Below are positions 11,330 through 24,237 of a DNA stretch of 64,000 bases, one piece after another. The first letter of the stretch is position 1, and each line of letters starts with the position of its first letter. Below the pieces are notes generated by a model. The model did not search any database. It was not told the DNA's origin and saw only the letters and a program-made list of their open reading frames with translations. The position numbers and the translations under genes were made by a program. This DNA comes from Utricularia gibba (lineage: Eukaryota; Streptophyta; Magnoliopsida; Lamiales; Lentibulariaceae), in assembly GCA_002189035.1 (NCBI GenBank), contig NEEC01000019.1, forward strand, positions 620,001-684,000. Reading direction: 5' to 3'.

Positions 11330-12840
11330 AAATGTATTGGAAAATTGAGTGATATCTCATATTAGTAGTTAAAATACTAGTTTATATGGGATGTCAATTC
11401 TTTGATGTGCTTGAAATTGAGTTGAGGTTCGCACGTAATAATATTCTAATTTATTAGATCGAATTGAATTTCAGGATAACCACAAAACCCAAAATGGCTC
11501 TGCCACACGAGGGAAGCAAACTCACCCCAAAAACCACCTGTAGCGTGTGTGCGATTTACAACACCTTCTACCCAACCCGCCGTTAAACATGTAAAAGGGT
11601 TAGCCTAAACCTACAATCGAAACAACTAAAACTCGTAAGAATGGCCCCAAGGCCCTTAAGTCCATGTCTCCCGCGGCTAAGTGGCAGTTGGGTCAGGTAG
11701 GCTATTGGTTCTATAGTATTTCTTAAAATAATTGATTATTAATTAACTAATTTAAAATACTTTAATTTGTGCATTCCATCATTCTTGATCATGTTACTAC
11801 TGATCCCTAGTGGGATGGATTAAAGCGGATTTGCTAAAATACTATAGAATTTTAAGGTTGTGTTTGGTAGATAGTTTTAGGTTGGTTTTACAGATGTTGT
11901 GTTGAATATAAACATTTGGTAATAAACTTTCGACAATTTAATTTGAAACTGGTCTTAATAAATGTAATCCTTCTATACATGTTTATTAAAAATAAAGAAA
12001 AGTCAGTCGATGGGTGTCAACTAATTTCTACCCATAGCAAGTATGTCGGCTGCAGATGTGGTCCTACTTACACATAACCATCACTTGCTCTTAATTTCTG
12101 CTAATCGGCTGCTTTTTAAATTTTGTTGAAATGTCTAAGGCCTTACATTGTCCTATTATTGTCCCTACATGCGTGCGTCTGCACTATAAGTTACTCGAGA
12201 CCGATTCATGCCCCTTAATCGATTTCATCCTATAAAAACTGATTAGATGCTCTCTTCTCCGATTGATTTATGTAGTCTTACTGTGGCCTGTTAAGATTTT
12301 TCAATTTGATGATAATAAGCATTTATCTTGAGGAACGATCCTACTCCACGTGGCATAGCGATTTCTGATACCATCAATAATAAATATGCAATTTAATATA
12401 TTTATATTATTATTGTTAAGATAGACATCATTTATGTAATTAAAATAAAAATTGTATTTGATATATGAATTTTATAAATATATAATAAAAAATATATTAT
12501 TCTGAAAATTGTGTTTAGAACATAGAAAAAACAAAACAAAGCATGGTTGAATTAAGAAAAATTGCAGAGGGGATTTTTCGAAAAAAAAAACATAATTAAA
12601 TGTCTTATATAATTATTTTACAAATGTCACATTTATTGAAAAAACGATGATCCACCACGCCTTGGTCATAAAAAAGGGTAACAACACACGACCCAAGAAA
12701 ATGAGAGAATGGGATTGTCGCAGGTCAGTGAGAAACATCAAAAGTCAACAAAATGCGAGCGTGGGACAAAGAGGCAAGACGACCCACGTGGCAAAAAACA
12801 AAAAAAAAATGAAAAAATCGGGGCGCATCGACTCATTATG
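11330..12840. other. intergenic, no gene seen
   Basis: AT-rich sequence without recognisable coding content. The longest open frame (12647-13156) ends in a low-complexity, Asn/Ile/Phe-rich tail typical of AT-rich non-coding DNA. Confidence 0.4.
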
Positions 12841-12857
12841 TAACCAAAGCATGAGAC

Positions 12858-12901
12858 GTGTGCGCTTTACAATGTCATCACACTCTCTAAAGCGCACACA
12901 C
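12858..12901. repeat. short perfect palindrome next to a TATA-like sequence
   Basis: GTGTGCGCTTTA is followed after 18-19 bases by its exact reverse complement TAAAGCGCACAC, and then by CTATAAAATGG. The stem is 12 base pairs. No coding sequence follows, so a promoter role is not shown; it may be an edge of an old element. Confidence 0.4.
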
Positions 12902-13149
12902 TATAAAATGGCTAACCGAATATATAAAAGAATATTCACATTTTTAAATAATAACATTTTGTGCTTTAATCCCATGCACCATTATTTTTTTATGTATTCC
13001 AACAAAAAAAATTGTGATGATGTATCATACCATATTATTAGTTTTTATTATTCAAACTTTCATTACTCTATACTTTTTTTCAAATTTTCAATCAATATCT
13101 TCTCAAATGATCATTCATCCTACATATACCGTAAAATAAATAATGTACC

Positions 13150-14820
13150 TTTGTAGTTTTTACAAGCAAGTTCCATCCCACTTGGAAGAAGGTATTGTGT
13201 ATAATTATTCTACATATCTTTTTTTTTTCGATATGAAATAATTATTACTTTTTTTCTGGACATGGGCTGGTTTATTGGGAGGGTATTCATAGATTCACTA
13301 AACCATGAATGCAAAAGGGCCCATAGCAGGCTCCAGTGGGCTGGGCTTCCTACAGCAGTCAGTTGCAATGGATTCTTAGGTCAACTTCTGGAGGGTTAAT
13401 AATATAGCGGGCGACTAGGATTAATTACCACGTCAACTTCTGGAGGGTTGACGTTGCGACTGGCCCACCCCAAGTTATTGACATTGTTTTAAAATAAAAA
13501 AATTAGTTTTTTTTAATTTTTTTTAAAAATAAAATTATAATATATACAATAAAAATTAATGAATTCCATTCCATCTTTTATAAAAATAACTTAAATTCAA
13601 AATGGTAATTAAATCCGAGAATCTATTGAATTCGTTTTTCAAACAGTAATTCTACATGTTTTTACCACATGCAGTGTTTGAAAAATCATGGTTAGTTAAA
13701 CTTATGAATTGTAAATATTCTAATGGCTTTTTTTAGGGTTTTAAAATTGAAATTACCATGTGTTATGTGGGGATAGGGTTGAGGGTGGGGGTAGGTTAGT
13801 TCATCATTATAAAATGAATTGTCTTCGTTACCATTTTGACCTGACAATTGTCTCTTTTAGAGGGTCTCCGTCCATGCCCATTGTGGTAAATTACTATGTA
13901 GCATGTGTTCACATGTGGAAGCATGTGGAATGTCGTGGGTGTGCGCTCCTATGGGATCCTTGAGTTCAGCTGGCATGGATGCTGGATCTTGCACTTCTTC
14001 CACATGAGGTGACGTGAGTAGTGTTACGATCGATAATTAAATTGATTTCAATATAATTGAATAAACTTATATAAAAAGCGATCAAAAACAAAGTTAAAAT
14101 ATAGACACAATGTCATAAATATAAATAGTAGAAAAATATAGAAATGAAGTTATCTATCAAAAATATATATGTTTTCAATAGACTCTGTTCATCCAAAATA
14201 TACTTGTGTTGTCCACATGTGCACACCTCAAATCATGAAAGATTTCATTATAAATAGTTGAATTTATATGAATTTTGAAAATGTACTCATTATTAAATAT
14301 GATTTGAATAAAAAAATTGATATTTAATATATCATTTTATATGTTTGAACTTTTCAAATAACTCATTAGTATGACTTTTTGTGTGACGATCCACACTAGT
14401 ATAATTTATTTTACATATATACCTCTTACGATTTTATATTTTTTTTTCTGAAAAAAAAAACTTCATGTAAAATTAGAAAAATCTTTATATTTAATCATAT
14501 TTCATTCTTCATTTGTAACTAATATAAAATATCATTCCTAGGTTTCTGGCTGGATTGTACCTTGGCTATAGTAAACTTTTCCCTCATGGAATTTGTTTTG
14601 CATAAGTGTGCTCGTCCAAGATTTGTGCACCCCCCCTAGGATTGGTGTAAGCAAACAACCCTTTTGCATGTCATTTCAACGTTGTCTTGCCTCTGTCGTT
14701 CTAAATTGATTCGTTTTGTTTTTCAATTTGGGTTCTGGTGTTTAGGGATATCCAGGTGACACCCGAATCCAAATCAACCGGAGATTTGCACACAAATGAG
14801 TTCACATGTATAGAGATCGC
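13150..14820. other. intergenic with a 20-base direct repeat
   Basis: The block GTCAACTTCTGGAGGGTT occurs at about 13380-13397 and again at about 13434-13451, a 54-base offset, in otherwise non-coding DNA. Nothing else was recognised in this interval. Confidence 0.4.
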
Positions 14821-14851
14821 ATTTGCAGATAAATAATCACTCGAATGGAGT

Positions 14852-15598
14852 TCAGATATACAAGCGATCGGAGATCTTGTATCCAGAAATGACGGCAGAC
14901 ACCGCCAGTGCGAAGAATGCGAGGAACTCCATGGCGATCGCCGACGCGGATGTATCGGTAAATATGTTATCGCCGCCTTCTCGCCATCGGTTCGTTAGAG
15001 GTACCGCTGACGACGCCGCTGATATCAGCAAGTAGGCCACAATCTGCCATCCAGATAAGATTGCCTTCGGTTGGATTCCCCTTTCACGAAAAAGGGGAAA
15101 CAAGGAGAGAACAGGGGATAGAAAAAGGTACCTGATCTAAAGCGAAATCAGCTATAGAAGAGGACTTCCATGGGATGACCTGCTTGCTGGTGTAGAGCTC
15201 GTAAATTTGCCTGAATGATTGTACTCCTGCGTACACGGTTGACAGAATCGCTATCGCTAATACATACCTAGGGATGCAGAAATCGAGTCGATTCAATCGA
15301 GGATTCGAGAAATTGAAATCGATTTTAATAACAGTTACCTGTACTCCTCGTATCTGGCGAAATTCAAATCACCGCCATGGTTGTTACTGGCCATGAGAAC
15401 GAAGGCGACGAAGGAGAAAAGGAAGGACAGCCCTCTAGCAGCCAGCGAGCCTCTTCTCACGAAATCCTCTCTCTTCCATCTTCGCACAATGCTTGAAATT
15501 CCGTTGCCGTCGCTGGCTCCGCGGTCCGCTACGTTTTCGATATCGGCGGTCGCCGGAGGCGTCACCTTGGGCGGATTGGAATCGTCAGTATCAGCCAT
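14852..15598 (-). CDS. CASPL4A: CASP-like membrane protein, subfamily 4A
   Basis: Three exons on the minus strand: 15598-15339, 15267-15132 and 15043-14852, giving 195 residues in one consistent frame. The N-terminus is hydrophilic, with a WKREDFVRRGSLAARG segment. Four membrane spans follow: LSFLFSFVAFVLMAS, RYVLAIAILSTVYAGVQ, VAYLLISAASSAVPL and AIAMEFLAFFALAVSAVISG, forming the MARVEL-like DUF588 fold. Casparian-strip CASPs organise membrane domains and guide local wall modification in the endodermis. CASP-like proteins of group 4A are found in other tissues and their function is mostly unknown. The start at 15598 is the only sensible one and the gene looks intact. Confidence 0.9.
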
Positions 15599-15739
15599 GG
15601 CTCTTTTTGCGTAGATCTATACGAAGAGTGCGATGATCGGTGAAGAAACTTAAGGATTCCTCGGCGTTTTGTAGAATCGGATGTCGCCTGACGCAAAAGC
15701 GACGCGGAAATTGACGAGAACGAAAAGCAGTTAGTTCTG

Positions 15740-17177
15740 TGTGATACCAGAGGGTTGCTTACCGCTGTCTAGTACAATGGACACTAAACAAAACAGCTCA
15801 CTCTGGATGGCTATGGCGAATGGGGTGGGGCCCGCTGCTTCCATCCGCTGTGTCATGAATCATGACGCACTTAATCTTGTCTCAACGTTTGCAGTCGGGG
15901 AACGGGTCGGGTCGGGTCCTGAAGAAGACATCCCCCATCCAAGGGATCGGATGCTATGGTACGTGTATACACAAGAAAATTAAGTCAAGTAATTTTTGGA
16001 AATCACTAAAATCAATTATATTATGTATTTTTCAAATGTATTCAAATTTTATTATACGAGAATTAAATTTTGAAAATCAATTCAATTTTATTAAAACCAT
16101 AAGATGGGAACTTTTTTTTTTATAAGAATTGATTTTAAAATTATAATTATAAATATCTATCTTTATAAATAATTATAATTAATTCGATTACAAATAATTG
16201 AGTAAATTTTAAATTAAATTAATTACATAAAGTATAATTAAAAATCATATAATATTTTTATAATAAAAATGATATACAAAATATATTTTTAAATTTATAA
16301 ATTTATAAAATAAAATTATTAAAAAATATGAATAAATATGCCATTAAATTATTAAAATTAATTATCACTTTTTATACTCCAAACATGAATTTATTTTATG
16401 TTAATTATTCTAAAAAAATTTAAAATATATATCAATTCCAATTCTATCAAAATTTTCAAGTCCATTCAAATGAATTATGAAATGATTTCTCTAAACGTAG
16501 CTTAAGTTTGGATAAAGGACAAATGAAATTTCTCTTTAGTAGGAAAATTGGGATTTACGGCACATTATTTATAAGAAATTTGAATTATCATAAAAATGGG
16601 GATTTCATTCTCATTCACAATATAATAATAAAGAATTTTATTTAGACTTTTAGTCAAATACTAAAATCTCATCCCATTTTTCATTTGAAACCATTTATAA
16701 TATTTGAAGGTCATAGAACATAATATATATACATAATAAAATTAAATGAGCATTAATACTATGATAAGTAAATTTCAAAAATTAATGAAGCGAATGGACA
16801 GAGCAAGCGACCTACGTGGATGGTCGGGTAATTGACTATTGTCTTTTTCTCCTTCATTGATTCCTATTCATTTCCTTTTTAAAAAAAAGGATATAAAATG
16901 TAAATATCAAGAATTTAATTTTATTCCCTGGCTAGTTGTCCTATGATAGCAAGAATGGATGACGATATTAGCTTTATATGCATGTCCGATTACGATGATA
17001 AAACCCTTTATCTTCACGTTGGTCATTAACAATTAATATCCTATTTCAGAATTTGATTTATATTTATAAGATATATATATATATCACATTAATAAGTATG
17101 ATATGTTATTTAATGGGGTGTTTTGTATTGCTTAAAACTTACATTAATTAATTATAAGTTGTTTATAATTTATATAA
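15740..17177. other. CASP-like upstream region and AT-rich intergenic DNA
   Basis: Very AT-rich after about 15980. No coding region or RNA gene was recognised. Confidence 0.4.
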
Positions 17178-17187
17178 GTGTTTCGTT

Positions 17188-18333
17188 GGCCAATTTTTTA
17201 AAATGCCTGTGTCAGATTAAAAAATTTGTGAAAATACCTATGGTTTTTTTATCCTTACCCAAATACCTGTAGTTTTATATTTTCTTGTCAAAATACCTGT
17301 GTTTTTATTATTTTTTTACATAAATGTGTTATTATTAAAAATATATGTAGTTTTTTAAATTGAAAACAAATTTTAACCACTTTCACTTTCTTTTTATATT
17401 TACTCAATAAAAATTTAGGAATTTGACTAAATATTGTAATTGCACATTATATATATATTTTTTGTTTAGTGATAAAATACATTTGAAAAAATATTCGAAT
17501 TTGTACTGATTTCGAGTTATATATTTATTTTTGTAGCATTTAAAAATTTATGATATATTAGATTAGTTGTATACTAAATTTGATAATATTTTGATTTATT
17601 AAGAGTTTTTACATATAAATACTTTTCGATATATTAACTTTTATTTTTTCAAAATACAATAGTTTAAAAACCATACTTTTTTGTTTTGTTGTTACTAGGT
17701 AATTAAAAATGTAATCAGATTTACATTAATAAATTTTTAATATTCATCTAAATTTTAGATTTTTTATTTCTTTAATCATTATTTTTTCTTTATTAACAAA
17801 ATTCATCCATTTAAATATTCTTTTAGACAAATAATTCAGCCCTTTTATTAAAATAAAATTTTTTATAAAATTATCTATTAATATTTAGTTATTATGAAAA
17901 GAATTATATTATTTTCATCTTTTTTAACATAAATTCATTGTTATACTTGTAATTTTTATTGAAATTAAAAAATAAATTTAAAAGATCAACAATTTACTTT
18001 TGTATATTAATTCATGAAAATTTAACTATTACTCTATTAATGTTTTATATTACAATTTTTGTTTTCTATTTTTTAGTTATTATTTTTTGTCATTAAGAGT
18101 AATCCATCAAAATAATTTTTTGATTAATAATAACTTTGAAATAAACTAACGTGTCTTAATATATGATTGTATACATTTCAATAAAAATTAAAATGGGTAT
18201 TAAAACATTAATTTCGAAATGATAGGCATTTTTAAAAGAAAAAATTGAATCACAGGTATTATGATGAAATCAAAAAAACAACAGGTATTTTGAAAAGAAA
18301 ATTTTCTGACACAGTCATTTAAGTAAATACCTG
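17188..18333. mobile_element. non-autonomous Mutator-type TIR element (MULE-MITE)
   Basis: The 10-base sequence GTGTTTCGTT occurs exactly at 17178-17187 and 18334-18343, as a target-site duplication of Mutator length. The ends of the bounded segment are inverted copies of each other: the left end contains AAATGCCTGTGTCAG and the right end, read on the minus strand, AAATGACTGTGTCAG. Inside each end the motif AAATACCTGTG/TAG recurs two or three times as subterminal repeats. The interior is AT-rich and has no transposase. The size is 1,146 bases. The element sits in DNA rich in TTATAAGT motifs. Confidence 0.75.
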
Positions 18334-18343
18334 GTGTTTCGTT

Positions 18344-20020
18344 TACTACTTATAATTGATTTTAAAATAATATTTTTAAATTATTTATAAGTTAATTTTA
18401 TAAGTAAAAAATTAATTTTTTATAAGTTTAATTACTTATAAGTCATTATATAGTTATAATTGACTCATAAATTCATTAACTTAAAAATTGGTAGGGGACA
18501 AATCGGTATGTGCCTCCCGAAAGATGAAATCAGGCGGGAGAAAGTATTAGGCCTGTTCTGACAACCTGAGATGGGACGATAGACCGAAGAGTACCAAAAT
18601 TGGACAAATCGGTATGTGCATGGTACCATTGTTTATCAATTTTAAAAGTAGTCCAATTATATAGATGTTAAACCAACCCACATTTATCTGTCAACAAGAT
18701 CGCAGTACGAATAATAGTCACAAAAAGTAGACGACACGTGCATAATTCAGAATTCATTCGTTTCAATCTTTTCTATAAATATAAGAAAATTTGAAAAAGA
18801 AATAGTTGAATCTCTAGACTTTGAATTTGTATTCCTCTTTTTCTTTGTTAGTGAAATCTTCATTTCCAACGAGTTCCAACAGTTCAGTGATTTTTTTGTC
18901 TTATAATAGTTTCTACATAAAAATCTTTACATCTCTTTATTTCTTTCATTCTCAACAACAACATAAAATCAAGACATCATATATCAGGTATACAAAAAAT
19001 CCTAATATTAGGATTATAAATTATATTGTACTTATTTTAAAAATTTAAATACACTCAAAATTGAATGATTTTTACTTAATCATATAGAAACAAGTTTATT
19101 TAATTTTATGCTACTTCATTCCTTTCCTTAATCCCAAATTTTTTTATCTATTACTTAAACATTATATAAAAATTAATCTAATTCAAATTAATGAAATCAT
19201 TAGATAACCCATTATCCCTATTGACATTGGTTTCTTCAAAAATGCAGGGATAATTCAGAGAAAGTGAGAATATTACGTGTTCCTAATCTCCTGGTAGAAG
19301 AAAGGAGATTATAAGTAGCTTTTTCAGTCGGAGAAACAACGGTGCCATCAAATGGCGAAGATAGACAAAGTATTCTAATACTCGATAATGGTTAGTGACT
19401 TTTGTATTATAAATATTTTTTGATTTTTTGAATCATAAATTATAGTATTTATTAATTCCAATTAATTACCACACAGTAAAAAAGAAATAAAGAGTGAGGA
19501 ATGCGAATATGGTATGCCGTGGGAATCTTGTCAACTAGTTAGGAATTGAGACTGGGCAGTGTTATCAATCAATTCGAGTATTAAAATATCTGGAATTATC
19601 CTTCTCATGTCCCACATCCAGTTAAGCTGATATGTATAATATGGTTGGTTACCATTAATACAGAAAATCACGTGTTTAATTATATAAGAATATAATGGAG
19701 CTGGATTGTGCCCCTATTTTAAAAATGCTTTGAATTCGCATTTTTATAATAAATTTTAATTATATTTCAATAAAATGAAAATTATTTCTCGGTTTCTTAA
19801 TAGGTTTAGATTGAATCATATTTAATTTTGAATTTAATTAAAAGCTTTTCATGGAATTTATATTTATTATGAATATACTTAATTATTATTAAACCGCTGG
19901 CAGGAAAAGAGAAGATCGATGGCTTAGATTTGATCTGATATGGAAGGACGACTAGGAAAAAAAGAAATTATAAATTCGCACCGAATACTGCTGCAGTGAC
20001 CCAGTCTGAGTCGGCACTCG
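18344..20020. other. AT-rich intergenic region
   Basis: Holds an 18-base direct repeat (GGACAAATCGGTATGTGC at 18496-18513 and 18602-18619). No gene was recognised. Confidence 0.4.
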
Positions 20021-20514
20021 GCGCGTGCCCTACAGCTCAGTTCACACGCGACGCGGTCTCCTTCTAAACCTGCCCTTTTTAACTGGTTTTCCTTTTTCTT
20101 TCTGTTTCATTGCTGGAAGAGTTCCGACTTCCGATTCTGTTCACGAAGGAGAAAAAAATCTCGGGCCTCGGTTGATGATTCAAACGAGTATGCCCGCGAA
20201 TCTGATCGTCCCGGAGGTTTGATTTCCGGAACCGTCGCCGGGAGATTTGGTTAAGAGAATGTTACCCCATTTTGCGTTGTACCCTAACTTCAGCACTTCG
20301 TTTTCTTCCCTAAATCGCCCTCTCGTCGGTGCCAATCACACATCTGCGCGATTCTGCTCGCGATAGTTGACCAGATTTCTTGAATTTCATTTTGGAGGTG
20401 TACTGCCTTTGTTTATAAGAAAAAATTGGTCGGTTCTTGTAAATGTGGATTTGTGATCTGATAAAAATGACGATTATTTGATTCTTTTGGGGGGTAGGAT
20501 CGAGTTTTTTTGCG

Positions 20515-22089
20515 ATGGAACCCGGCGGAGCGAAGCAAGGGTTTCTGAGGAATACTCTGGTTCGAGTTTTCTTGTTCTGCATGCTGGTGATTGCTTTAAG
20601 ATTTGCGTATTTAGTGGTAATCCGGGGGGAGACTTGTGATGATGTCGGTGGTTTCTGTTTCCTTTCATTGCCGGAGAATTTGGATATCATTTCCGGCGCA
20701 GGGAAGTTCGCGAAATCGTCTTCATCGGCCATCATTTCTTCATCTGGAGGGAAGGCTCCTTCTAGGCCTGATAAAATCCCTGATCCGTGGGCTGCGGACG
20801 GTTTTCAGAAAGCCGTGCGCTTTTACACTTCTGTATTTGAGGATCTGATTTCAGAATCAGTTTTAAAACCCAGTTTTAAATCTCTGTGTGTTGATACTGA
20901 GGATGGGGCGGATGTATATGCTTTGCGTGAGTTGGGCGTAAAGGATTCCGTTGGTATTTCTAGAAAGGCATTTAAGCCACTGGTGGTTTCAGGCCAAGGT
21001 TTTAAGCAGCCGTTCAAGGATGGAATTTTCGATTTCACTTTCTGTGGAGGTGGGGTGGTTGAAAAATCAGTAAAACTTGGTGAATTCGCTGCAGAGATAC
21101 GGCGGACACTGAAACCCGAAGGGTTTCTTGTCATCCATACCGGTGCAAATGATCCTTACAGCTTTGAATCTTTGCTTGGCTTGTTCAGTTATTGTAGATT
21201 GGTGATGTTTAGGGATATAGATGGATTTGATCGGAAAATGCCGGTGATTCGGACTGTTGTTCTGCAGAAGTTAAGCGTGGAAGAGAATAGAAATCAAGTT
21301 ACTAAAGCTTCTGGCAGTGATTTTCACAATGGATGCTCAGTTCATGGTTATACGCAGGATTTGATAACAAAGGCTGAGCCTTTGATAGAGGAGGAACCGC
21401 CGAAGCCATGGATTACACTTAAAAAGAATGTCCAGAAGATCAAGTACTTGTCTTCCTTGGTTGACATTAGCTTCAAGCCAAGATATGTTTACATTGACGT
21501 CGGTGCCAGGAGCTACGGATCAAGCATCGTGAGTTGGTTTAAGAAGCAATACCCAAAGCAGAACAAGACATTCGAGATATATGCCATCGAAGCTGACAGA
21601 ACATTTCATGAAGAATACAAGTACAAGAAGGGGGTTACATTACTGCCGTATGCTGCTTGGGTGAAAAATGAGACCCTGTTCTTTGAGATAAACGAGGATC
21701 CGGGTCACAAGAATGTGGTGAAGGGTAGAGGAATGGGCAGGATCCAACCTGGCCAATCATCAGCTAGTGGCTCTTCTTCATCTCTGAGCAACGTGGATCA
21801 GATTCAGGGATTCGACTTTGCCATGTGGTTGAAGAACACAGTATCGCCCTGGGACTATCTTGTGATGAAGATGGACGTGGAAGGCACAGAATTCGACCTG
21901 ATTCCCCGGTTGTTCGAAACAGGAGCCATTTGCCTGATCGATGAGCTCTTTCTGGAGTGCCATTACAATAGATGGCAAAAGTGTTGCCCCGGTGAGAGGA
22001 CCAAAAAGTATGAAAAAACATATGGACAGTGCCTGGATTTGTTTACCTCTCTCAGAAAAAGTGGAGTTCATGTCCATCAATGGTGGTGA
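20515..22089 (+). CDS. FkbM-type methyltransferase-like protein with DUF7870, single exon
   Basis: One uninterrupted 524-residue frame. A signal anchor lies near residues 13-35 (VRVFLFCMLVIALRFAYLVV), so a Golgi or endomembrane type II topology is likely. The first half has a degenerate SAM-methyltransferase look (KSLCVDTEDGADVYALRELG, FKDGIFDFTFCGGGVVEK, RRTLKPEGFLVIHTG). The second half has a second module of FkbM type: YVYIDVGARSYGSSIVSWF, IYAIEADRTFHEEYK, WDYLVMKMDVEGTEFDLIPR and a Cys-rich tail ending HQWW. This is a conserved plant family without established biochemical function that I know of. The start is the first ATG before the membrane anchor. The frame is intact. Confidence 0.85.
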   Translation: MEPGGAKQGFLRNTLVRVFLFCMLVIALRFAYLVVIRGETCDDVGGFCFLSLPENLDIISGAGKFAKSSSSAIISSSGGKAPSRPDKIPDPWAADGFQKAVRFYTSVFEDLISESVLKPSFKSLCVDTEDGADVYALRELGVKDSVGISRKAFKPLVVSGQGFKQPFKDGIFDFTFCGGGVVEKSVKLGEFAAEIRRTLKPEGFLVIHTGANDPYSFESLLGLFSYCRLVMFRDIDGFDRKMPVIRTVVLQKLSVEENRNQVTKASGSDFHNGCSVHGYTQDLITKAEPLIEEEPPKPWITLKKNVQKIKYLSSLVDISFKPRYVYIDVGARSYGSSIVSWFKKQYPKQNKTFEIYAIEADRTFHEEYKYKKGVTLLPYAAWVKNETLFFEINEDPGHKNVVKGRGMGRIQPGQSSASGSSSSLSNVDQIQGFDFAMWLKNTVSPWDYLVMKMDVEGTEFDLIPRLFETGAICLIDELFLECHYNRWQKCCPGERTKKYEKTYGQCLDLFTSLRKSGVHVHQWW

Positions 22090-22959
22090 ACTGCTGCAAA
22101 GCGTAGTACGCCCTTGTTATAATTCTTTCTTCCCCCGCTTCCCTCAGAGCAGCAGAAGGAGAAAACACTATAGATGATCAAGCCCCATTTGTTTCCCTCG
22201 CCTTCTTACAGTGAATTCGCTTCCCCCAAAAGCTGTAGCTCCTTATCTTAAGAAAATGAAATGACAACATGATTGTGTAGAGGTCGCTCGCTATGATCAA
22301 GCCTTTAACATGGATGTATAATACATGGTGGATATACGCGATTTGAAATTAAGGATTTATATCATGTTGATATATATATATATATAATTTAAATACACAA
22401 AAAATATGAATCATGTTTGAAAAATATGAATCATGTTTGATATAAAATTTTTTGTTTTAATATTTGTCTCAATTCGAATTAATTTTTTTATATGGTTAAT
22501 TTTTTTTTTGTAATTGCGTTTATTGTTCGAATCGTAAAGCCATTTAATTTTTGTTATCTAAGTTCCATATGAGTGTTTTAATATCATATTGAAATTATAA
22601 TTATTGTAATAATAGTTATTATTCAAGTTATAAATTATTTTAATTTTTATTGTCTAACTTAAATTTATCTTTTTTAATATCATGTTAAAAATAATTATTC
22701 CATGAATTAGATGAACATATATTAATCATATCACTTTAATTTTGTGATGTGAGATTGTTAATTTTGATATGAATAAACTTGTTTTGATCAATGTGAGTTT
22801 GATTCAAAATTAGGGTTGTTAATTTTGATTCCATGAATACGAACACCCATCTCATGCTTATGTTTATTTATTTAATTTTATTGAATTTTTGTTCATATTC
22901 ATTTATTTAAAGTTTAAGATCATTTAAGAATGTTCATAAATAAATAAATAAATAAATAA

Positions 22960-22994
<35 letters not shown>

Positions 22995-24237
22995 TAATTA
23001 TATTTATTTGTATATTAAATTAATTAATAAAAATAAAATACATCTATTTAATTCAAAATCTAAATAATTTTTTTTATATTAATAGGTTTATAATGATAAA
23101 TATAAGAAACAAAATAATTAATATTAATTTTAGAACTCAAAATATATCAATTGCTCTAACAATTATTGTTTTATTATTACAATTTTTATTTTACAGTTAA
23201 AATTTGGTGTTGTTAAACATAAATATAATATTTTCAGTATAAATTAGTATTTCATATGTTTTATTCAAGAAAATTGAAAATCATTGGTAACTAGATTACC
23301 AATATTAAAAATAATTTATATTGTAACATATATTATAATTATAGTCATAATTTAAAAATAATATTGATTAAAATAATATTTTATATATATCAATATAAAA
23401 TAATAAATTTTGATGTGATATTAATATTATAATAAAATAATATTAAGTATAATTGAACATCGATATTTGTTCATTAAATTAGTCAAATATAGATTTTATT
23501 TATATTCGTTTATTTATATTATTCAAAAAAAATTTTAATCGAAATAAACACAAGTTGTTTATTGGTTATAATAACGCTACTCAAAATATAAATTTAGGAT
23601 AAATTTCATTGAAATTTTATAAACACTTCATCGAAATTAATAAAATTTGAAATTTAAATTATTGATTTGATACTGTGTACGTGAGGCCAGCCCAAAATTG
23701 ACTTCTTAATGGTCCCACTGGCCCAATAAACATAATCTGTTTTCAAGTTTGGGGAATTTTGTTGCCATTGAAAAAACAAAAGTTTGGGGAATTTTGTCAA
23801 AATTGGACATTTTATCCTTATATAAAAAAAGCACACAAATGGCAGGAAATTAGGTTAAATAAGAGCCGTTGGATGACTGAAGAAGCACTCCCACTCATGA
23901 GCATAAATTCCAGCGGTCAGTTAAAACAGCGAGGATGATCTGTACGGCGGAGAATGCGACACGGCGGGAATAATGAACGCGTGGGGGCACGCGCAAAATT
24001 GGGGGATAAAAAAGGAAAAAAAGAAAAATAGCGAGGGGAGGGAGGGAAGGAGAGAGAGAGAGGGTATTCATTTCTTTGGAGCTTTAAAGGTGTTGCTTCT
24101 CTTTCTTCGCGACGTAAGCAAAAGGGGGAGGAAGAAAACAAATGCAAGTTGCCTAGAAGTTCTATGGTCAAAGGGCAAAATTTCCTGAATAGATAACCGA
24201 GAGAGAGGTGTAGGGATAGAGATAGAGATTGGGAGAG
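22090..24237. other. intergenic, AT-rich with microsatellites
   Basis: A tandem duplication of about 20 bases (AAAAATATGAATCATGTTTG) lies near 22400-22440. An (AAAT)n tract at 22936-22964 runs directly into an (AT)n tract at 22964-22991. The right end (about 23900-24237) is the TOL promoter and leader, with a GA repeat near 24051-24062. Confidence 0.5.

Noticed and set aside
12647-13156. 169-residue open frame on the plus strand
   Set aside because: The tail is low complexity and AT-driven, with no domain and no codon bias unlike its surroundings.
20025-20222. possible upstream open frame before the FkbM-like gene
   Set aside because: It has no sequence signal of a conserved uORF peptide and its inclusion in the transcript is unknown.
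22520-22550. GTTCGAATC resembling a tRNA T-loop
   Set aside because: There is no acceptor stem, D-arm or anticodon arm around it; the same applies to a similar word near 41522.
22930-22992. repeat cluster that might be read as a regulatory array
   Set aside because: These are plain (AAAT)n and (AT)n microsatellites.
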